From NCBI RefSeq assembly GCF_011386835.1, contig NC_088791.1, positions 33,144,998 to 33,208,997 on the forward strand: a stretch of 64,000 bases of DNA, written 5' to 3'. Shown here one piece after another: positions 44,346 through 54,965 of this stretch. The notes beneath the pieces are model-generated. The model saw only the letters and a program-made list of their open reading frames with translations. It did not search any database and was not told the DNA's origin. The stretch comes from Chrysemys picta bellii. Taxonomy: Eukaryota > Chordata > Testudines > Emydidae. The position numbers were made by a program, and so were the translations under genes. Numbering within the stretch: position 1 is the first letter of the stretch; every line of letters begins with the position of its first letter.

Positions 44346-44699
44346 TTTAAAGTTGAATTGGTTCTACTAATATTTTCCATTCTATGGCTAGGAAATGAAA
44401 GAGGTGTAAGGGCTTTTAAAATGGCAGAACTATTTTTAGAGTGTTCACTGTATTTACATGCCTTAACATGGATTTTTGTGCTTAACCTTATGCTTTCAAG
44501 TTTGAATATTTTGCCCAGTCAATCTGCAGAAAAGTCCATGGGAGTAGAAACATTAGCTGTTTATTAACCAATATTTATATTAAAGGTGCTTTTGGTGGTT
44601 TGTAAAGTATAACTGGAGAGCTGTTCATTTTTGAAGCACTTTATACATAATAATCTAGAATGTCTGAGGTCAGATCTGTAAGCTAATTCTTCTCTAAGG

Positions 44700-44738
44700 T
44701 CTTGACATGATAGGAGCCATTAGTCTATCATGTCAAGA
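44700..44738. repeat. Hairpin, 14-bp stem and 11-base loop
   Basis: TCTTGACATGATAG at 44700-44713 pairs perfectly with CTATCATGTCAAGA at 44725-44738. Confidence 0.85.
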
Positions 44739-45060
44739 ATCCACTTTGATAACTCCATAATTACATAATTAAATGAGGTAGTGAATATTAGGCATTTTAA
44801 CAACTTCCTAATTACATGTTGTATTAACTTATTTGTTCCTATTTGCTCAGAAAGAGCCATTACAGGTTATTGAGTACGGACTTAATTAGAGGATATCTAA
44901 AACATGTAATTTCTATCTGGAAAAAATAGTCTGATAACATTAAGGATTTTAGCCTGGTACAAGCAAATGAATTTGTGAGGAAATTTTTACTGTTTGTATA
45001 AAACTGTAGAAGGAAGCCAGGCACAAGAGGAGCAGGAGGAAGTTCCAGGCAGAAACTCTG

Positions 45061-45200
45061 GGTATGTCTACAGTTGAACAGTTACAGCATCACAGTGGCT
45101 GTGCCACTGTGATGCTTCAGAGTAGACACTACCTACATTGATGGGAGGGATTCTCCCATCAGCATAGATAATCTGCCTCCCTGAGAGGTGGTAGCAGAAA
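45061..45200. mobile_element. Partial MITE of the TCTACA group
   Basis: GGGTATGTCTACAGTT opens it. CATCACAGTGGC faces GCCACTGTGATG, followed by GTAGACACTACC and a GGATTCTCCCATCAGC block. The right half is missing. Confidence 0.55.
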
Positions 45201-45224
45201 GCCTGCCAAACAATCAGTGGGGTC

Positions 45225-45418
45225 AGTGTATAATTGAGGTGCTGAAGAAGCACTCAAGGAAGACAGGGCTGTTGTGGAGAAGCTAAATGAATTCTTTACA
45301 TCAGTCTTCACTGCAGGGGATGTGAGGGAGATTCCCATATCTGAGCCATTCTTTTTATCTGACAAATCTGGGGAACTGTCCAAGATTGGGGTGTCGATAG
45401 AGGAGGTTTTAGAACATG
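45225..45418 (+). pseudogene. CR1-group RT N-terminal fragment
   Basis: Codes in one frame for 'RAVVEKLNEFFTSVFTAGDVREIPISEPFFLSDKSGELSKI-GVSIEEVLE', the region just before the RT fingers in another CR1 subfamily. It ends where CR1 copy E begins. Confidence 0.65.
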
Positions 45419-45549
45419 GTGTCACTAGGAGGGCTTTGGCTTCCTTGACCACAGGATGCTGTTCTGGGAAGAAGGATTGCTAAGCAGAGATGGGGGTCCA
45501 CCTATCAAGGAAAGGGAAGAATATATTTGGATACACATTGGATAACCTA

Positions 45550-45657
45550 CAGGTTTCAGAGTAGCAGCAGTGTTAGTCTGTATCCGTAAAAAGAACAGGA
45601 GTACTTGTGGCACCTTAGAGAGTAACAAATTTATTTGAGCATAATGCAATTATGCTA
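45550..45657 (-). mobile_element. Penelope terminal fragment inside CR1 copy E, about 12-bp TSD
   Basis: AGGTTTCAGAGTAGCAGC through TTTATTTGAGCATAA is the inverted Penelope tail. TTGGATAACCTA (45538-45549) and TTGGCTAACCTA (45658-45669) flank it with one difference. It therefore inserted after CR1 copy E. Confidence 0.85.
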
Positions 45658-45829
45658 TTGGCTAACCTAGTTAGGAGGGCTTTAAACTAAGTTAAATGTG
45701 GGCAGGAGACAAAAGCCCATAGATAAGTCAAAAACATGGAAACCCAGGAGAAGGGTTGGAATCTGAGGCTGTTATAGCAGGGATAAAGGATAGACAAGAG
45801 AAAACATAAGTGGGAAATCAAATCAGTAT

Positions 45830-46560
45830 CTTAGATGTCTGTATACTAATGTGAGAAGTATGGGGAATAAGCATGAAGAACTAAAAATTCTAGTTAATAA
45901 ATACAACTGTGACATAGATGGCATCACAGAATTTGGTGGGATAATACACGTGACTGGAATATTGGTGTAGAAGAGTACAGCTTGCTTAGGAAGGACAGGC
46001 AGCGAAAAAGCAAGGAGGTGTTGCCCTATATATCAAAAATGTATACACTTGGACTGAAGTTGAAATGGAAATAGGAGACAGACTTGTTGAAAGTCTCTGG
46101 GTAAGGATAAAGGGATAAAAAACAAGGGTGATGTCATGGTAGGGGTCTACTATAGACCACCTAACCAGGAAGAAGAGTTGGATGAGGCTTTTTTTAAACA
46201 ACTAATACAATCATCTAAATCATCCACAGGACTTGGTGGTGATGGGGGACTTCAACTACCCAGACATCTGTTGGGAAAATAACACACCAGTGTACAGATT
46301 ATCCAACAAGTTCTGGGAATATATTGGAAACCATTTTTTTTATTTCAGAAGGTGGAGAAAGCTTTAGGGGAGAGGCTGTTCTAGATTTGATTTTGACAAA
46401 TAGCGAGGAACTGGTTGAGAATTTGAAAGGCAGCTTGGGTGAAAGTGATTATGAAATGATACAGTTCACGATTCTAAGGAATGGTAGGAGGGAAAACAGT
46501 ACAATAACGATAATGGATTTCAAGAAGGCAGACTTTAGCAAACTGGTAAGATTCCATGGG
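45830..46560 (+). pseudogene. CR1 AP-endonuclease domain relic
   Basis: Broken frames show the LINE endonuclease: 'NKYNCDIDGITE' followed by a shifted 'WWDNTRDWNIG' region, 'SLLRKD', 'GGVALYIKNVYTWTEVE', 'GVYYRPPNQEEE', then [10 protein letters not shown] near 46232-46262, the catalytic DFN box. An open 82-codon block (46324-46572) carries '[35 protein letters not shown]', where the family Asp-His is Asp-Tyr. This domain nicks target DNA to start reverse transcription; here frameshifts and stops disable it. Confidence 0.8.
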
Positions 46561-46599
46561 AAGCATATCTAAGGGGAAAAACAGTTCAAGAGAGACATT

Positions 46600-48540
46600 A
46601 TTAAGGGGACAAGAGTAACATTTTCAAAGAGACATTACTAAGGGCACAAGAGTAAACTACCCACTGCATAGGAAAGATAGCAAGTATGGCAGAGAGACAG
46701 CTTAACTAGGAGATCTTCAATGATCTTAAACTCAAAAAAGAGTTCTACAAAAAGTGGAAACTAGGTCAAATGCAAAAGGGTGAATATAATCAAATAACAC
46801 AAGTATGTAGGGACAAAATTAGAAAGGTGAAGACACAAAATGAGATGAAACTAGCTAGAGACATAAAGGGTAACAAGAAAACATTCTACAAATACATCAG
46901 AAGCAAGAGAAAGACCAAGGACAGGGTAGGTCTGTTATTCAATGAGGGGGAAAAACAATAACAGAAAATGTGGGAATGGCAAAAGTTCTAAATGACTTTT
47001 ATGTTTCAATTTTCAACTAAATTTTAGTAGCAATTGGAATCTAACAGTGAATGCCAGTGAAAATGAAATAGGATCAGAGGCTAAAATAGGGAAAGAACAA
47101 GTTAAGAATTACTTAGACAAGTTAGATGTCTTCAGGTCACCAGAATCTGATTAAATACTTCCTAGAATACTCAAGGAGCTGACTGAGGAGATATCTGCAA
47201 TTATCTTAAAAAAGTCATGGAAGACAGGAGAGATTCCAGAGGACTGGAAAAGGGCAAATATAGTACCAGCCTATAAAAAGGGGAATAAGGACAATTACAG
47301 ACCAGTCAGCTTTACTTCATTACCTGGAAAAATAATGAAGCAAATAATTTAGCAATCAGTTTGCAAACACCTAGAAGATAATAAGGTGATAAGTAACAAT
47401 CAGCATGGATTTGTCAAGAACAAATAATTTCAAATCAACCTAATAGCTTTCTTTGACAAGGCTTGTGGATAGGGGGGAAGCAGTAGATGTGGTATATCTT
47501 GACTTTAGTAAGGCTTTTGATACTGTGTCGCATGACCTCATAAACAAACTAGGAAAATACAATCTAGACGAAGCTACTATAAGGTGAGTGCATAACTGAT
47601 TGGAAAACCATTCCCAGAGAGTAGTTATCAGAGGTTCACAGTCAAGCTAGAAGGGCATACAGTATCAAGTGGGGTCCTGCAGGGATCAGTTCTGGGTCCG
47701 GTTCTGTTCAATATTTCATCAGTGAATTAGATAATGTCATAGAGAGTACACTTACAAATTTTGCGGATGATACCAAGGTGAGAGGGCTTGCAAGTGCTTC
47801 GGAGGATAGGATTAAAATTCAAAAGATCTGGACAAATTGAAGAAATGGTCTGAAGTAAATCGGATGAAATTCAATAAGGACAAACGCGAAGTATTCCACT
47901 TAGGAAGGAACAACCACATACAAAATGGGAAATGATGGCCTAGGAAGGAGTACTGCGGAAAGGGATCTGGAGGTCATTGTGAATCACAAGCTAAATATGA
48001 GTTAACGGTTGAGTTTGGGGGGTTGTTTCAAGTTTAACACTGTTGCAACAACAACAAAAAAGCAAACATAATTCTGTATTAGCAGGAGTGTTGTAAGCAA
48101 GACATGAGAAGTAATTCTGCTCTACTCCATGTTGATTAGGCCTCAACAGGAGTATTGTGTCCATTTCTGGGCTCCACATTTCAGGCAAGATATAGACAAA
48201 TTCGAGAAAGTCCAAAGAAGAGCAACAAAAATGATTAAAGGTCTAGAAAACATGATCTATGGGAAGATTGAAAATTTTGGTTTGTTTAGTCTGGAAAAGA
48301 GAAGACTGAGCAGGGACATGATTTTTTCAAGTACATACAAAATTGTTGCAAGGAGGAGAGAGAAAAATGATTCTCATTAATCTCTGAACATAGGGCAAGA
48401 AGCAATGACTTAAATTGCAGTAAGGGAAGTTTAGGTTGGACATTAGGAAATATTTCCTGTCTGGGTAGTTGAGCACTGGAATAAATTGCTAGGGAGGTTG
48501 TGAATTCTCCATCATTGGAGCTTTTTAAGAGCAGGTTAGG
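46600..48540 (+). pseudogene. CR1 reverse transcriptase relic, copy E
   Basis: Linker block 46690-46961 ('[30 protein letters not shown]' style). RT in broken frames: 'NYRPVSFTSLPGKIM' near 47295, 'NQHGFVK' near 47400, 'VVYLDFSKAFDTVSHDLINKL' at 47490-47550, 'GVLQGSVLGPVLF' region near 47670, 'FADDTKV' near 47760-47780 with both catalytic Asp, 'LGRN' near 47905, 'LIRPQQEYCVHFWAPHFRQDIDKFEKVQRRATKMIKGLE' at 48129-48260. At least six frameshifts or stops. Both catalytic domains are recognisable, so it is an eroded near-full copy. Confidence 0.85.
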
Positions 48541-48640
48541 CAAACACCTGTCAGGGATGGTCTAGATAATACTTAGTCCTGCCTTGAATGCTGGGACTGG
48601 ACTAGATGACCAGTCCTAAGAGTCTATGATTCTATGATAT

Positions 48641-49111
48641 AGTATACTTGGACTTCAGAAAACCTTTGACAAGGTCCCTCACCAAAGGAGTGTTATTTAC
48701 TCCTTCACATAACACAAGAACCCGGGGTCATCCAATGAAATTAATGGGCAGCAGATTTAAAACAAACAAAACGAAATACTTCTTCATACAATTCACAGTC
48801 AACTATGGAACTTGTTGCAAAGGCCAAAACTATTACTGGATTCAATACAGAGTTTGGTAAATTCATGGAGAATAGGTCCACCAATGGCAATTAGCAAAAT
48901 TGTCAGGGATGCAATCCCATGCTCTGGGGATCTCAAAACCTCTGACTATTAGATGCTGGGACTGGATAATGAGATGGATCACTTGACAATTTTCCCATTC
49001 TGTTCATTCCCTTGAAAGCATCTGGCATTGGCTGCTGTCGGAAGACAAGTTGTGGGGCTATATGGACCATTGGTCTTATCCAGCATGGCCATACTTATCT
49101 TCTTATGTTCT
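48641..49111 (+). mobile_element. Second CR1-group fragment, internally deleted
   Basis: Starts with '[15 protein letters not shown]' (an RT palm piece), jumps near 48690 to a C-terminal stretch '[19 protein letters not shown]', and ends GGACCATTGGTCTTATCC ... CTTCTTATGTTCTA. This tail differs from TTCTATGAT-type CR1 and matches the antisense repeat at 50305-50745. Confidence 0.7.
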
Positions 49112-49143
49112 AGGTGGATGGAAGAATTCTTCCATCCACCTAG
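49110..49143. repeat. 34-bp perfect palindrome centred on GAATTC
   Basis: 49110-49126 equals the reverse complement of 49127-49143 exactly. It lies at the junction of the CR1-group tail and a TCTACAC-group MITE fragment, so part of it is the MITE's internal palindrome. Confidence 0.9.
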
Positions 49144-49290
49144 CACTGCCTACACTGGGGGTTAGGTTGGAAGAGTTACATCTCTCCGGGGTGTGGATTT
49201 TCCCCTCCTTTTAGAGTAGGTATTGTCTATACTGAAGTGCTGCAGTGGTGCAGCTGTGCCACTAGAGCATTTCATTTGTAGAGCAGCCCT
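49112..49290. mobile_element. Partial MITE of the TCTACAC group
   Basis: CACCTAGCACTGCCTACACTGGGGG and TTGTCTATACTGAAGTGCTGCAG segments with CTCTCCGGGGTGTGGATT between them. No clean termini. Confidence 0.45.
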
Positions 49291-49685
49291 GAGAGAGATG
49301 GAGGCGAAAAGTAAGAGATCCTACAGGCATGATGTGTGACTCTGGAACAAATGTGTTTTGGGGTCTGGTGTTGGCTAAAGAGTCTTGGGGCTATAAGCTA
49401 AGAAACTATTCTTTTTGTTTCTGGTTCCTTCTCCGTTTAGAGAACTAGGACCCTGTACGTTCTTTGTAAATGAACAAGTTTGCATCAAAGAAAATCCCGG
49501 ACTATATATCATCAGTTTCTATCCTGAACTGTAACTTCAACTAACTGCTTGGGTCAGAAATGGGCAACAATACTATTTCTCTCATTATAATAAAGTTCAT
49601 TGTTCAACAATATAAGATAACTATGTGATTATTTTGTTTGTTGTCATTGCATATCACCCAAGCACACACGCAGCAGCTCATAGCC
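49291..49685. other. No recognisable feature
   Basis: Non-coding DNA between two transposons. Confidence 0.5.
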
Positions 49686-49873
49686 CAGGGATCGGCAAAC
49701 TTTGGCCCACGGCCCACGCCGCTTCCTGCCACCCCCATCGGCCTGGGACAGTGAACCGCGGCCAGTGGGAGCTATGATCGGCCGAACCTGCGGACGTGGA
49801 AGGTAAACAAACCGGCCCGGCCCACCAAGGTGCTTACCTTGGCGGGCCGCGTGCCAAAGGTTACCGATCCCTG
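49686..49873. mobile_element. Short hAT foldback derivative
   Basis: CAGGGATCGGCAAAC and GGTTACCGATCCCTG ends. Internal GATCGGCCGAACCTGCGGAC matches the element at 24835. Flanks TCATAGCC and TCAGATCC agree at 6 of 8. At 188 bp it lacks most of the left arm, so it is an internal deletion derivative. Confidence 0.8.
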
Positions 49874-50304
49874 TCAGATCCTTTTGTTGATTAGGGGCTT
49901 CGGATGGGTGATTGGAGGTATGCAATAGGAGGGTTGAGAGAGGGAGGGGGCAGAAAAAGTAAAATGTGAAAAAAAGGAAAAGTGAGCCAGTTATCTGATG
50001 TATAAACATTCCTCCACAGGTGCATTGACACGAACAGCCGATTCCCCACAGATTCACTAGCTCAGTCCCCTCACATTGGCCAGCCTGTGCTTGGTGCAAG
50101 TCCAGAGGCAGAGCTGTGGGGGGGCACAGTGGTGACTTTAACACCTCTTTGTGCTGGCCCCATCTGCTCTTCTGGCAGCTGGTGATTATTGAAGTGTAGA
50201 GATGCCCTAGTCAGACCCACTTTTCCCTAGCTACTTCTCCTGTGTCAGAGCAGATGCAAAGGTGGTGGAGGGTTGCTTCAGTGGCTCTGTACCACCCAGG
50301 GATT

Positions 50305-50745
50305 CCTCTCAGAAGAATGACCATGCTGTGTCAGACCAAAGGTCCATCAAGTCAGTATCTTGTCTTCTGACAGGGGCCAATGCCAGGTGCCCCAGAGGGA
50401 ATGAACAGACCAGGTAATCATCAAGTGATCTATCCCATGTCACCAATTCCAAGCTTCTGGCAAACAGAGGCTAGGGACACTATGCCTGCCCATCCTGGCT
50501 AATAGCCATTGATGGCCCTATGCTCCATGAACTTACCTAGTTCTTTTTTGAACCCCATTATAGTCTTGGCCTTCACAACATCCTCTGGCAAGGAGTTCCA
50601 TGGGTTGACTGAGTTTTAAGAAATACTGTTTGTTTTAAACCTGCTGCTATTAATTTCATTTGGTGACCCCTAGTTCTTCTGTTAACACCTCGTTCTTGTG
50701 ATTGGCTCCATAGAGACAATCCCCTCAGGTCTATCTGAAGTAGGG
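50305..50745 (-). mobile_element. CR1-group 3' end, antisense
   Basis: On the plus strand it shows GACCATGCTGTGTCAGACC, AGAGGCTAGGGACACTATGC, CAAGGAGTTCCATGGGTTG and AATTTCATTTGGTGACCCC. The minus strand therefore encodes the same '[12 protein letters not shown]'-like end as 48641-49111. No TTCTATGAT tail. Confidence 0.7.
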
Positions 50746-52689
50746 TTACAGCTTCTTTAACCAGCTAGAGCAAAACAAAGCATCTGGAGGACACTGGAGA
50801 GACGGGCCTACGGACTCTGAACCAATTTTCAGACAGACAGCTATTTTACTGCAGACTTGCTGATATATTATCATTTTTGCAAGGATTCTGATATGCAACC
50901 AGTTCCCAAGTGTAGTTATTCATGCATAAACAACCTGCAATTAAACTTAAAATAACTTTATAGTTAGATTTAAAATCAAGCAAACAAATAGTAAAACTTG
51001 TTCTATATATTCATTCTAAGTGCCTAGGAAGTTTGAAATAATAAAAGCCATTTATTATGGGTTATAAGTGATTTCCCAAAATAATATTAGACACATTTTT
51101 TGCAGAAGTCCAAAACATGTTAATTTTGCAGAGCCTTGTAACTCAGAAATGTCTTGATTTATTTGCTTCAAAATTTCCACAACAAAAATAAATCATTGCT
51201 TGGCCTGAGGCAAAGTATGAGGATTTTCAGGCCAAGTGTTCAAAACAAAACCTGAAAACACACAATACTCACTTGGTTTGGGATTTTATTACATACTTGG
51301 AACTCAGACCAGTTTCTTAAAAGTTCACTAAGTTTTGTGAAATCTGTGCCAATTTATAGTTTCACCTGAAAGTGACCTGAAATATTCAGGATGACCTGAT
51401 TTTCATATGATACTAGATAAAATGCAGCAATTCTAACTTTTACTTTGTTTTTGTATTCACTGAAGCTCAAAAAGCAAAGAAAAATGAAGGTTGTAAACTA
51501 CATGGATAGAAGCCAAAGGTATGTTCCCACACACCTCTGCAAAGTAAAATCTTTGAGAATAATAAGTAGGTGATATATGATGATTTTTAGGGCTGTACAG
51601 TGGAAAAGACCAACCATTAATAACTTAAGTTGAATTAACAAACCCAGGCATACAGGAAAACAAAAATAGATTTTTGAGGTCAAAATGTGAAAACCTACAA
51701 AATCTGGACCCAAATCTGGACCAGGAGTTTTTAGAGTGATAAAATTCAGGCATCTGGGGGTTTTCTTCAGTCCCATCTTTATTTGAAATAACTAATTATT
51801 CTAATCCTCTGTCCCTGTCCAAAAATATATCCAAGGAAATTAGCAAACAAAATCAGACCCTTCATACTCTTTTAATGTAGGCTTTTTTGTTTTGTTAGAC
51901 AATGGGTAAATATAAATCATGTTGCTAAGATATTGCTTAGACATTTTTCAGACCTAAATATAATGTAGGAGGTCAGCTTTGTCTGCCTTAGACACTCCAA
52001 ACAGATGAGAGGATTATTCTCACTCTTGTTCATCTGTCAAAATGCATTCTTCTTACATTTAGAAAGCTTACTTATCATATTTCAGCGTGTAGTTCTCAGT
52101 ATTGCTCCTTCTGTTATTACTACTTTGATATGGGCATTTCATCTGGAGCCTGGAATTACTTCTCCTGAACTGACACTCTTTCAGTAGCTGGTTTGTAGCT
52201 ATTCCTGGTTTAGTCAGATCTATGCTATCAGGTTTTAAGCAGAAGGGTGTCTTTTATTATATACTCCAATAAACATAATTGAACTGCATATACTATGGCT
52301 GTTAGAAATTCTATTATCTTTTATCTTTTGTCTCCTTGGAGTCCCACTCACTCAATCACCTACATGACTGACAACTGTTTGGCATTTTTGGTAGTTTTTA
52401 AAAAAAATATTAATTCTCCAACTATTACTTCAGGATTATCTTAAAACAAGAGCCTAAGTCACTCATGTGCTTTAGGAAATTTTACCTGCTGTCTACTTTT
52501 GCCTTTCAATTCATCCTCCTCCTACTACCTGTACTATTTTTCCTTAGCTGGAAACAAGGAAGAGAGCCTGCCCCATATAACTTACTACCTCTTCACAAGC
52601 TATAGTGGTCCATGGATAAAATTGCTTGAAGTGGGTTGTGAAACTTCAGTAACTGAAACGAGCAACTCTTTAATCTTGTGACTTTGTTG
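50746..52689. other. No recognisable gene
   Basis: AT-rich DNA. No coding frame with family features. Confidence 0.55.
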
Positions 52690-52990
52690 TTTTGTTTTTG
52701 TTTTTACCTTCCTCTTCAGTGTGTGGATACAGATCCCAGGACTATTGGGGTAGATCTCATTTAATTACTTCCCTGCCATTGTGGGGGACTCGAGCATTGA
52801 TGTCTCTCGGTCCCTCCTGTTCTCTGCCTGTGGCATGTAATAGTTAGTTTCCTGTAGGATGTAATACTTTGGTCTTATTTCAGTTGTTGGATTTAGTATG
52901 TGGGTGTTGGTGGCCTGTGATATACAGAAGATCAGACTAGATGATCTAGTAGTCCTTTCTGGCCTTAAACTCTATGTCTCTAATCTGATA
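52690..52990 (+). repeat. Interspersed repeat with CR1-like 3' end
   Basis: Ends GGTGGCCTGTGATATACAGA, AGATCAGACTAGATGATC, AGTCCTTTCTGGCCTTAAAC, the same tail type as 29318-29386 and 27976-28095. The 5' part is a C-rich body of unknown origin. Confidence 0.55.
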
Positions 52991-53593
52991 TTGACAGTTT
53001 TTTCCTTTAATTTTGTTTTTATCTAGACTGTTATATTCTTTTCCCTTACATGCACCTTTGTTGTGGCTCTTCAGAAGGCTAAGGATCAACCAAAATGAGT
53101 TGACAAAATAGTGATTAGTGATGGGCTTAAGCCAGATCTGGGTTTAAATTTCATAGAAGCTAAATTTAAGGAGTATTTGGTCTGGGGTTTTGGCTCATCT
53201 TTACCATTAGTTCAGAGGTGTATTAACAAATGCTATATCTCGTATTGTATGTCTAATGACAATGTGTCCACTGACGCCTTCATGCGAATGAGTCTTTGTC
53301 CGGCTAACTGGAAGAAAAGAGGTGTTGCCCCTTTAAGGGCTCCCTTATAGTCAGTGAGGAGAAGGGGGGAAAGCTTACATGGATAGACGATAAGGGCAGG
53401 ATGCTATTGGGGCCTGGTCACCGCATTGCTTTTCCTGCTGACCGGAAGAGTGTGTGTGTGTGTGTGTGTGGGGGGGGGGGGGGGCGGTTATACCCCAGGC
53501 AGCCCTGGAAGGCCCTCTTTACCAGTATCGGGCTGGTAGGTTACACTGTGGGAGGTACAATCTATTATTGGACATCTTAACTTTGTATGTTGA
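52991..53593. other. Uncertain; possibly upstream part of the DIRS relic
   Basis: A 79-codon frame at 53111-53350 ends 'CPANWKKRGVAPLRAPL' but shows no family motif. 53451-53484 is a (TG)10 run followed by 14 G. No RT palm motif is seen. Confidence 0.35.
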
Positions 53594-53649
53594 GTGGTGG
53601 CCCTGGGGCACACATTCTGTATCAGGCTATCAGCTGCCATTTCCAGAAT

Positions 53650-54360
53650 AGCAAAGCCCAGCCATTTTATAAGAGTTCATAAAGAGATGAGGGAGGATTT
53701 GGGGGTTTGGGAACAGTTTCTGAATGAGTGTAACAGTTTCTTTTTGGAGAGAGGAATGGATTTTAGAGTAGATTTAAAGATGCATTCAGATACATCGTGA
53801 GGACTAGGTTTTGGAATATTTTGCCAACGCAGGTGGTGTGCCCAGAAATGGCCCTCAGATTGGATACAAAGAGGAATAGTAAAGGTAGGGTGACCAGATG
53901 TCCCGATTTTATAGGGGCAGTCCCGATTTTTGGGTCTTTTTCTTATATAGCCTCCTATTACCCCCCCCCACCCCGGTCCCGATTTTTCACACTTGCTGTC
54001 TGGTCTCCCTAAGTAAAGGACATAACATTCTTGAAATTGTTTCCCATATTGATAGTAATTAGTATTTGAGGCATGAATTTTGCAAACAAAAGAATGTTTT
54101 TGAAGTGATGACACATGTTATCAATGGCATATGTTATCAGTTACTAGTTCTCCAGATTGCCCAGGGAAGTGAGGTTGGTAAGGGCATTTGTATTAGTGTT
54201 TAAATCTTAATATGTATTTCTCTGCCAAGCATGTGTCCAGGATTCATAATGGCATAGCCAATGCGTTGTCTCGATTTCAGATGGTCACATTTTGGGACCT
54301 GGCACTGGGGACCAACAAAGAACCAGAGCAGATGTCAGTAGCACTTTGGGACCTTGACTT
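53650..54360 (+). pseudogene. DIRS RNase H relic
   Basis: In shifting frames: 'FIRVHKEMREDLGVWEQFLNEC' (53660-53725), the thumb-connection helix of DIRS RT/RNase H; then 'HSDTS' and 'GLGFGIF-Q-RWC-KWP' (53782-53870), the Asp-containing first strand; after the hAT, 'ITFLKLFPI' near 54022-54050, the Glu-type helix with Glu changed to Lys; and 'GIANALSRFQMVTFWDLALG' at 54250-54310, the ADALSR box with D changed to N. The family enzyme removes template RNA. Two catalytic acids are altered and several frameshifts are present. Confidence 0.7.
53886..54011. mobile_element. 126-bp hAT-like MITE, perfect 8-bp TSD AGTAAAGG
   Basis: Starts TAGGGTGACCAGATGTCCCG and ends GTCTGGTCTCCCTA. AGTAAAGG at 53878-53885 and 54012-54019. 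It carries facing GTCCCGATTTT segments and a TTCTTATATAGCCTCCTA core. Its termini parallel the larger element at 4729-5403. Confidence 0.9.
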
Positions 54361-54379
54361 ATGATTGTTCTCAGGGTAG

Positions 54380-54965
54380 TACAGAAATCAATAGCACCAC
54401 GATCATTTAGGGCCCATCGCAGGAGGTTTAATGATTTTGTGCAATTTCAGAGGAGGGAAGGCCTGTCAATGACATTTCCCATTCTGGAAGACCAGGTACT
54501 GCAATACGTGGGCTGACAGCATCTACCATTTCTGGTTGCCTATCAGGCCTTACATTTGCCAGTGGGATGAGGGGTTAGCTAGATCCTTGTAGCAAAGGTT
54601 TTTAGTGGGGAGGTGTCAGGACATGGGCCCTAGAGAAGATCCACATCATCCCATCACTATTCAAACAAGCACTTAGAGATTTAGTGTAAGTTCTCATTTG
54701 CACAAAGGACATTAAGAACTTATACAATGAGACCCGTTGGGAAGGATTCATGGTGATGGAAAGCCCTTCATAACATACCAGTTTGTTATGGTTTTCAATA
54801 AGGGGCTTACAACGTTGGGGCTACCAGTGCATGAATTTGGTTCCTGCTCTTTGCAGATAGCGACTGTAATGACAGTGGCCCAGCTAGGGCTAGGGGCCAC
54901 AGTGATTCAGGCAATTGGTTGATGGCATTCAAGTACATATAGGATGTACGTGAGATCCCAGGTAG
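54380..54965 (+). pseudogene. DIRS tyrosine recombinase relic
   Basis: Core-binding part: 'RAHRRRFNDFVQFQRREGLSMTFPI' and 'QVLQY' in broken frames (54410-54510), then 'STISGCLSGLTFASG' (54519-54565). Catalytic part: frame 54737-54922 'GKPFITYQFVMVFNKGLTTLGLPVHEFGSCSLQIATVMTVAQLG' and 'VIQAIG'. The family His-x-x-Arg box is Cys-Ser-Leu-Gln (Cys codon 54845, Gln codon 54854), so both catalytic residues are lost. 'IQAIG' is followed by TGA (54920) where the family has Arg, consistent with CGA to TGA decay, and then in frame 'WHSSTYRMYVRS' with the nucleophile Tyr still present. Such enzymes insert a circular DNA copy without a target duplication. This one is dead. Confidence 0.78.

Larger units (their letters stand above)
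41623..45060. other. AT-rich DNA with scattered small repeats, no gene
   Basis: Recognisable pieces: a foldback at about 43050-43250 (CCTAAAGTTAGGTACC and CTGATTTTCAGAG facing CTCAAAATCAGG and TTGCCTAACTTCAAG), a possible Penelope-type terminal repeat at 43706-43846, a MITE end at 44252-44345 and a hairpin at 44700-44738. Confidence 0.55.
45420..48638 (+). mobile_element. CR1 LINE copy E, most complete copy
   Basis: Contains a 5' leader (from about 45420), endonuclease region, linker, RT and the 3' tail TCTATGATTCTATGATA (48623-48639). A Penelope fragment (45550-45657) interrupts the leader. It is about 3.1 kb without that insertion. The sequence differs consistently from copies A-C, so it is a distinct CR1 subfamily. 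Confidence 0.85.

Noticed and set aside
54737..54922. Possible host gene exon
   Set aside because: Context on both sides (RNase H, core-binding region, terminal Tyr stretch) shows it is part of a DIRS recombinase.
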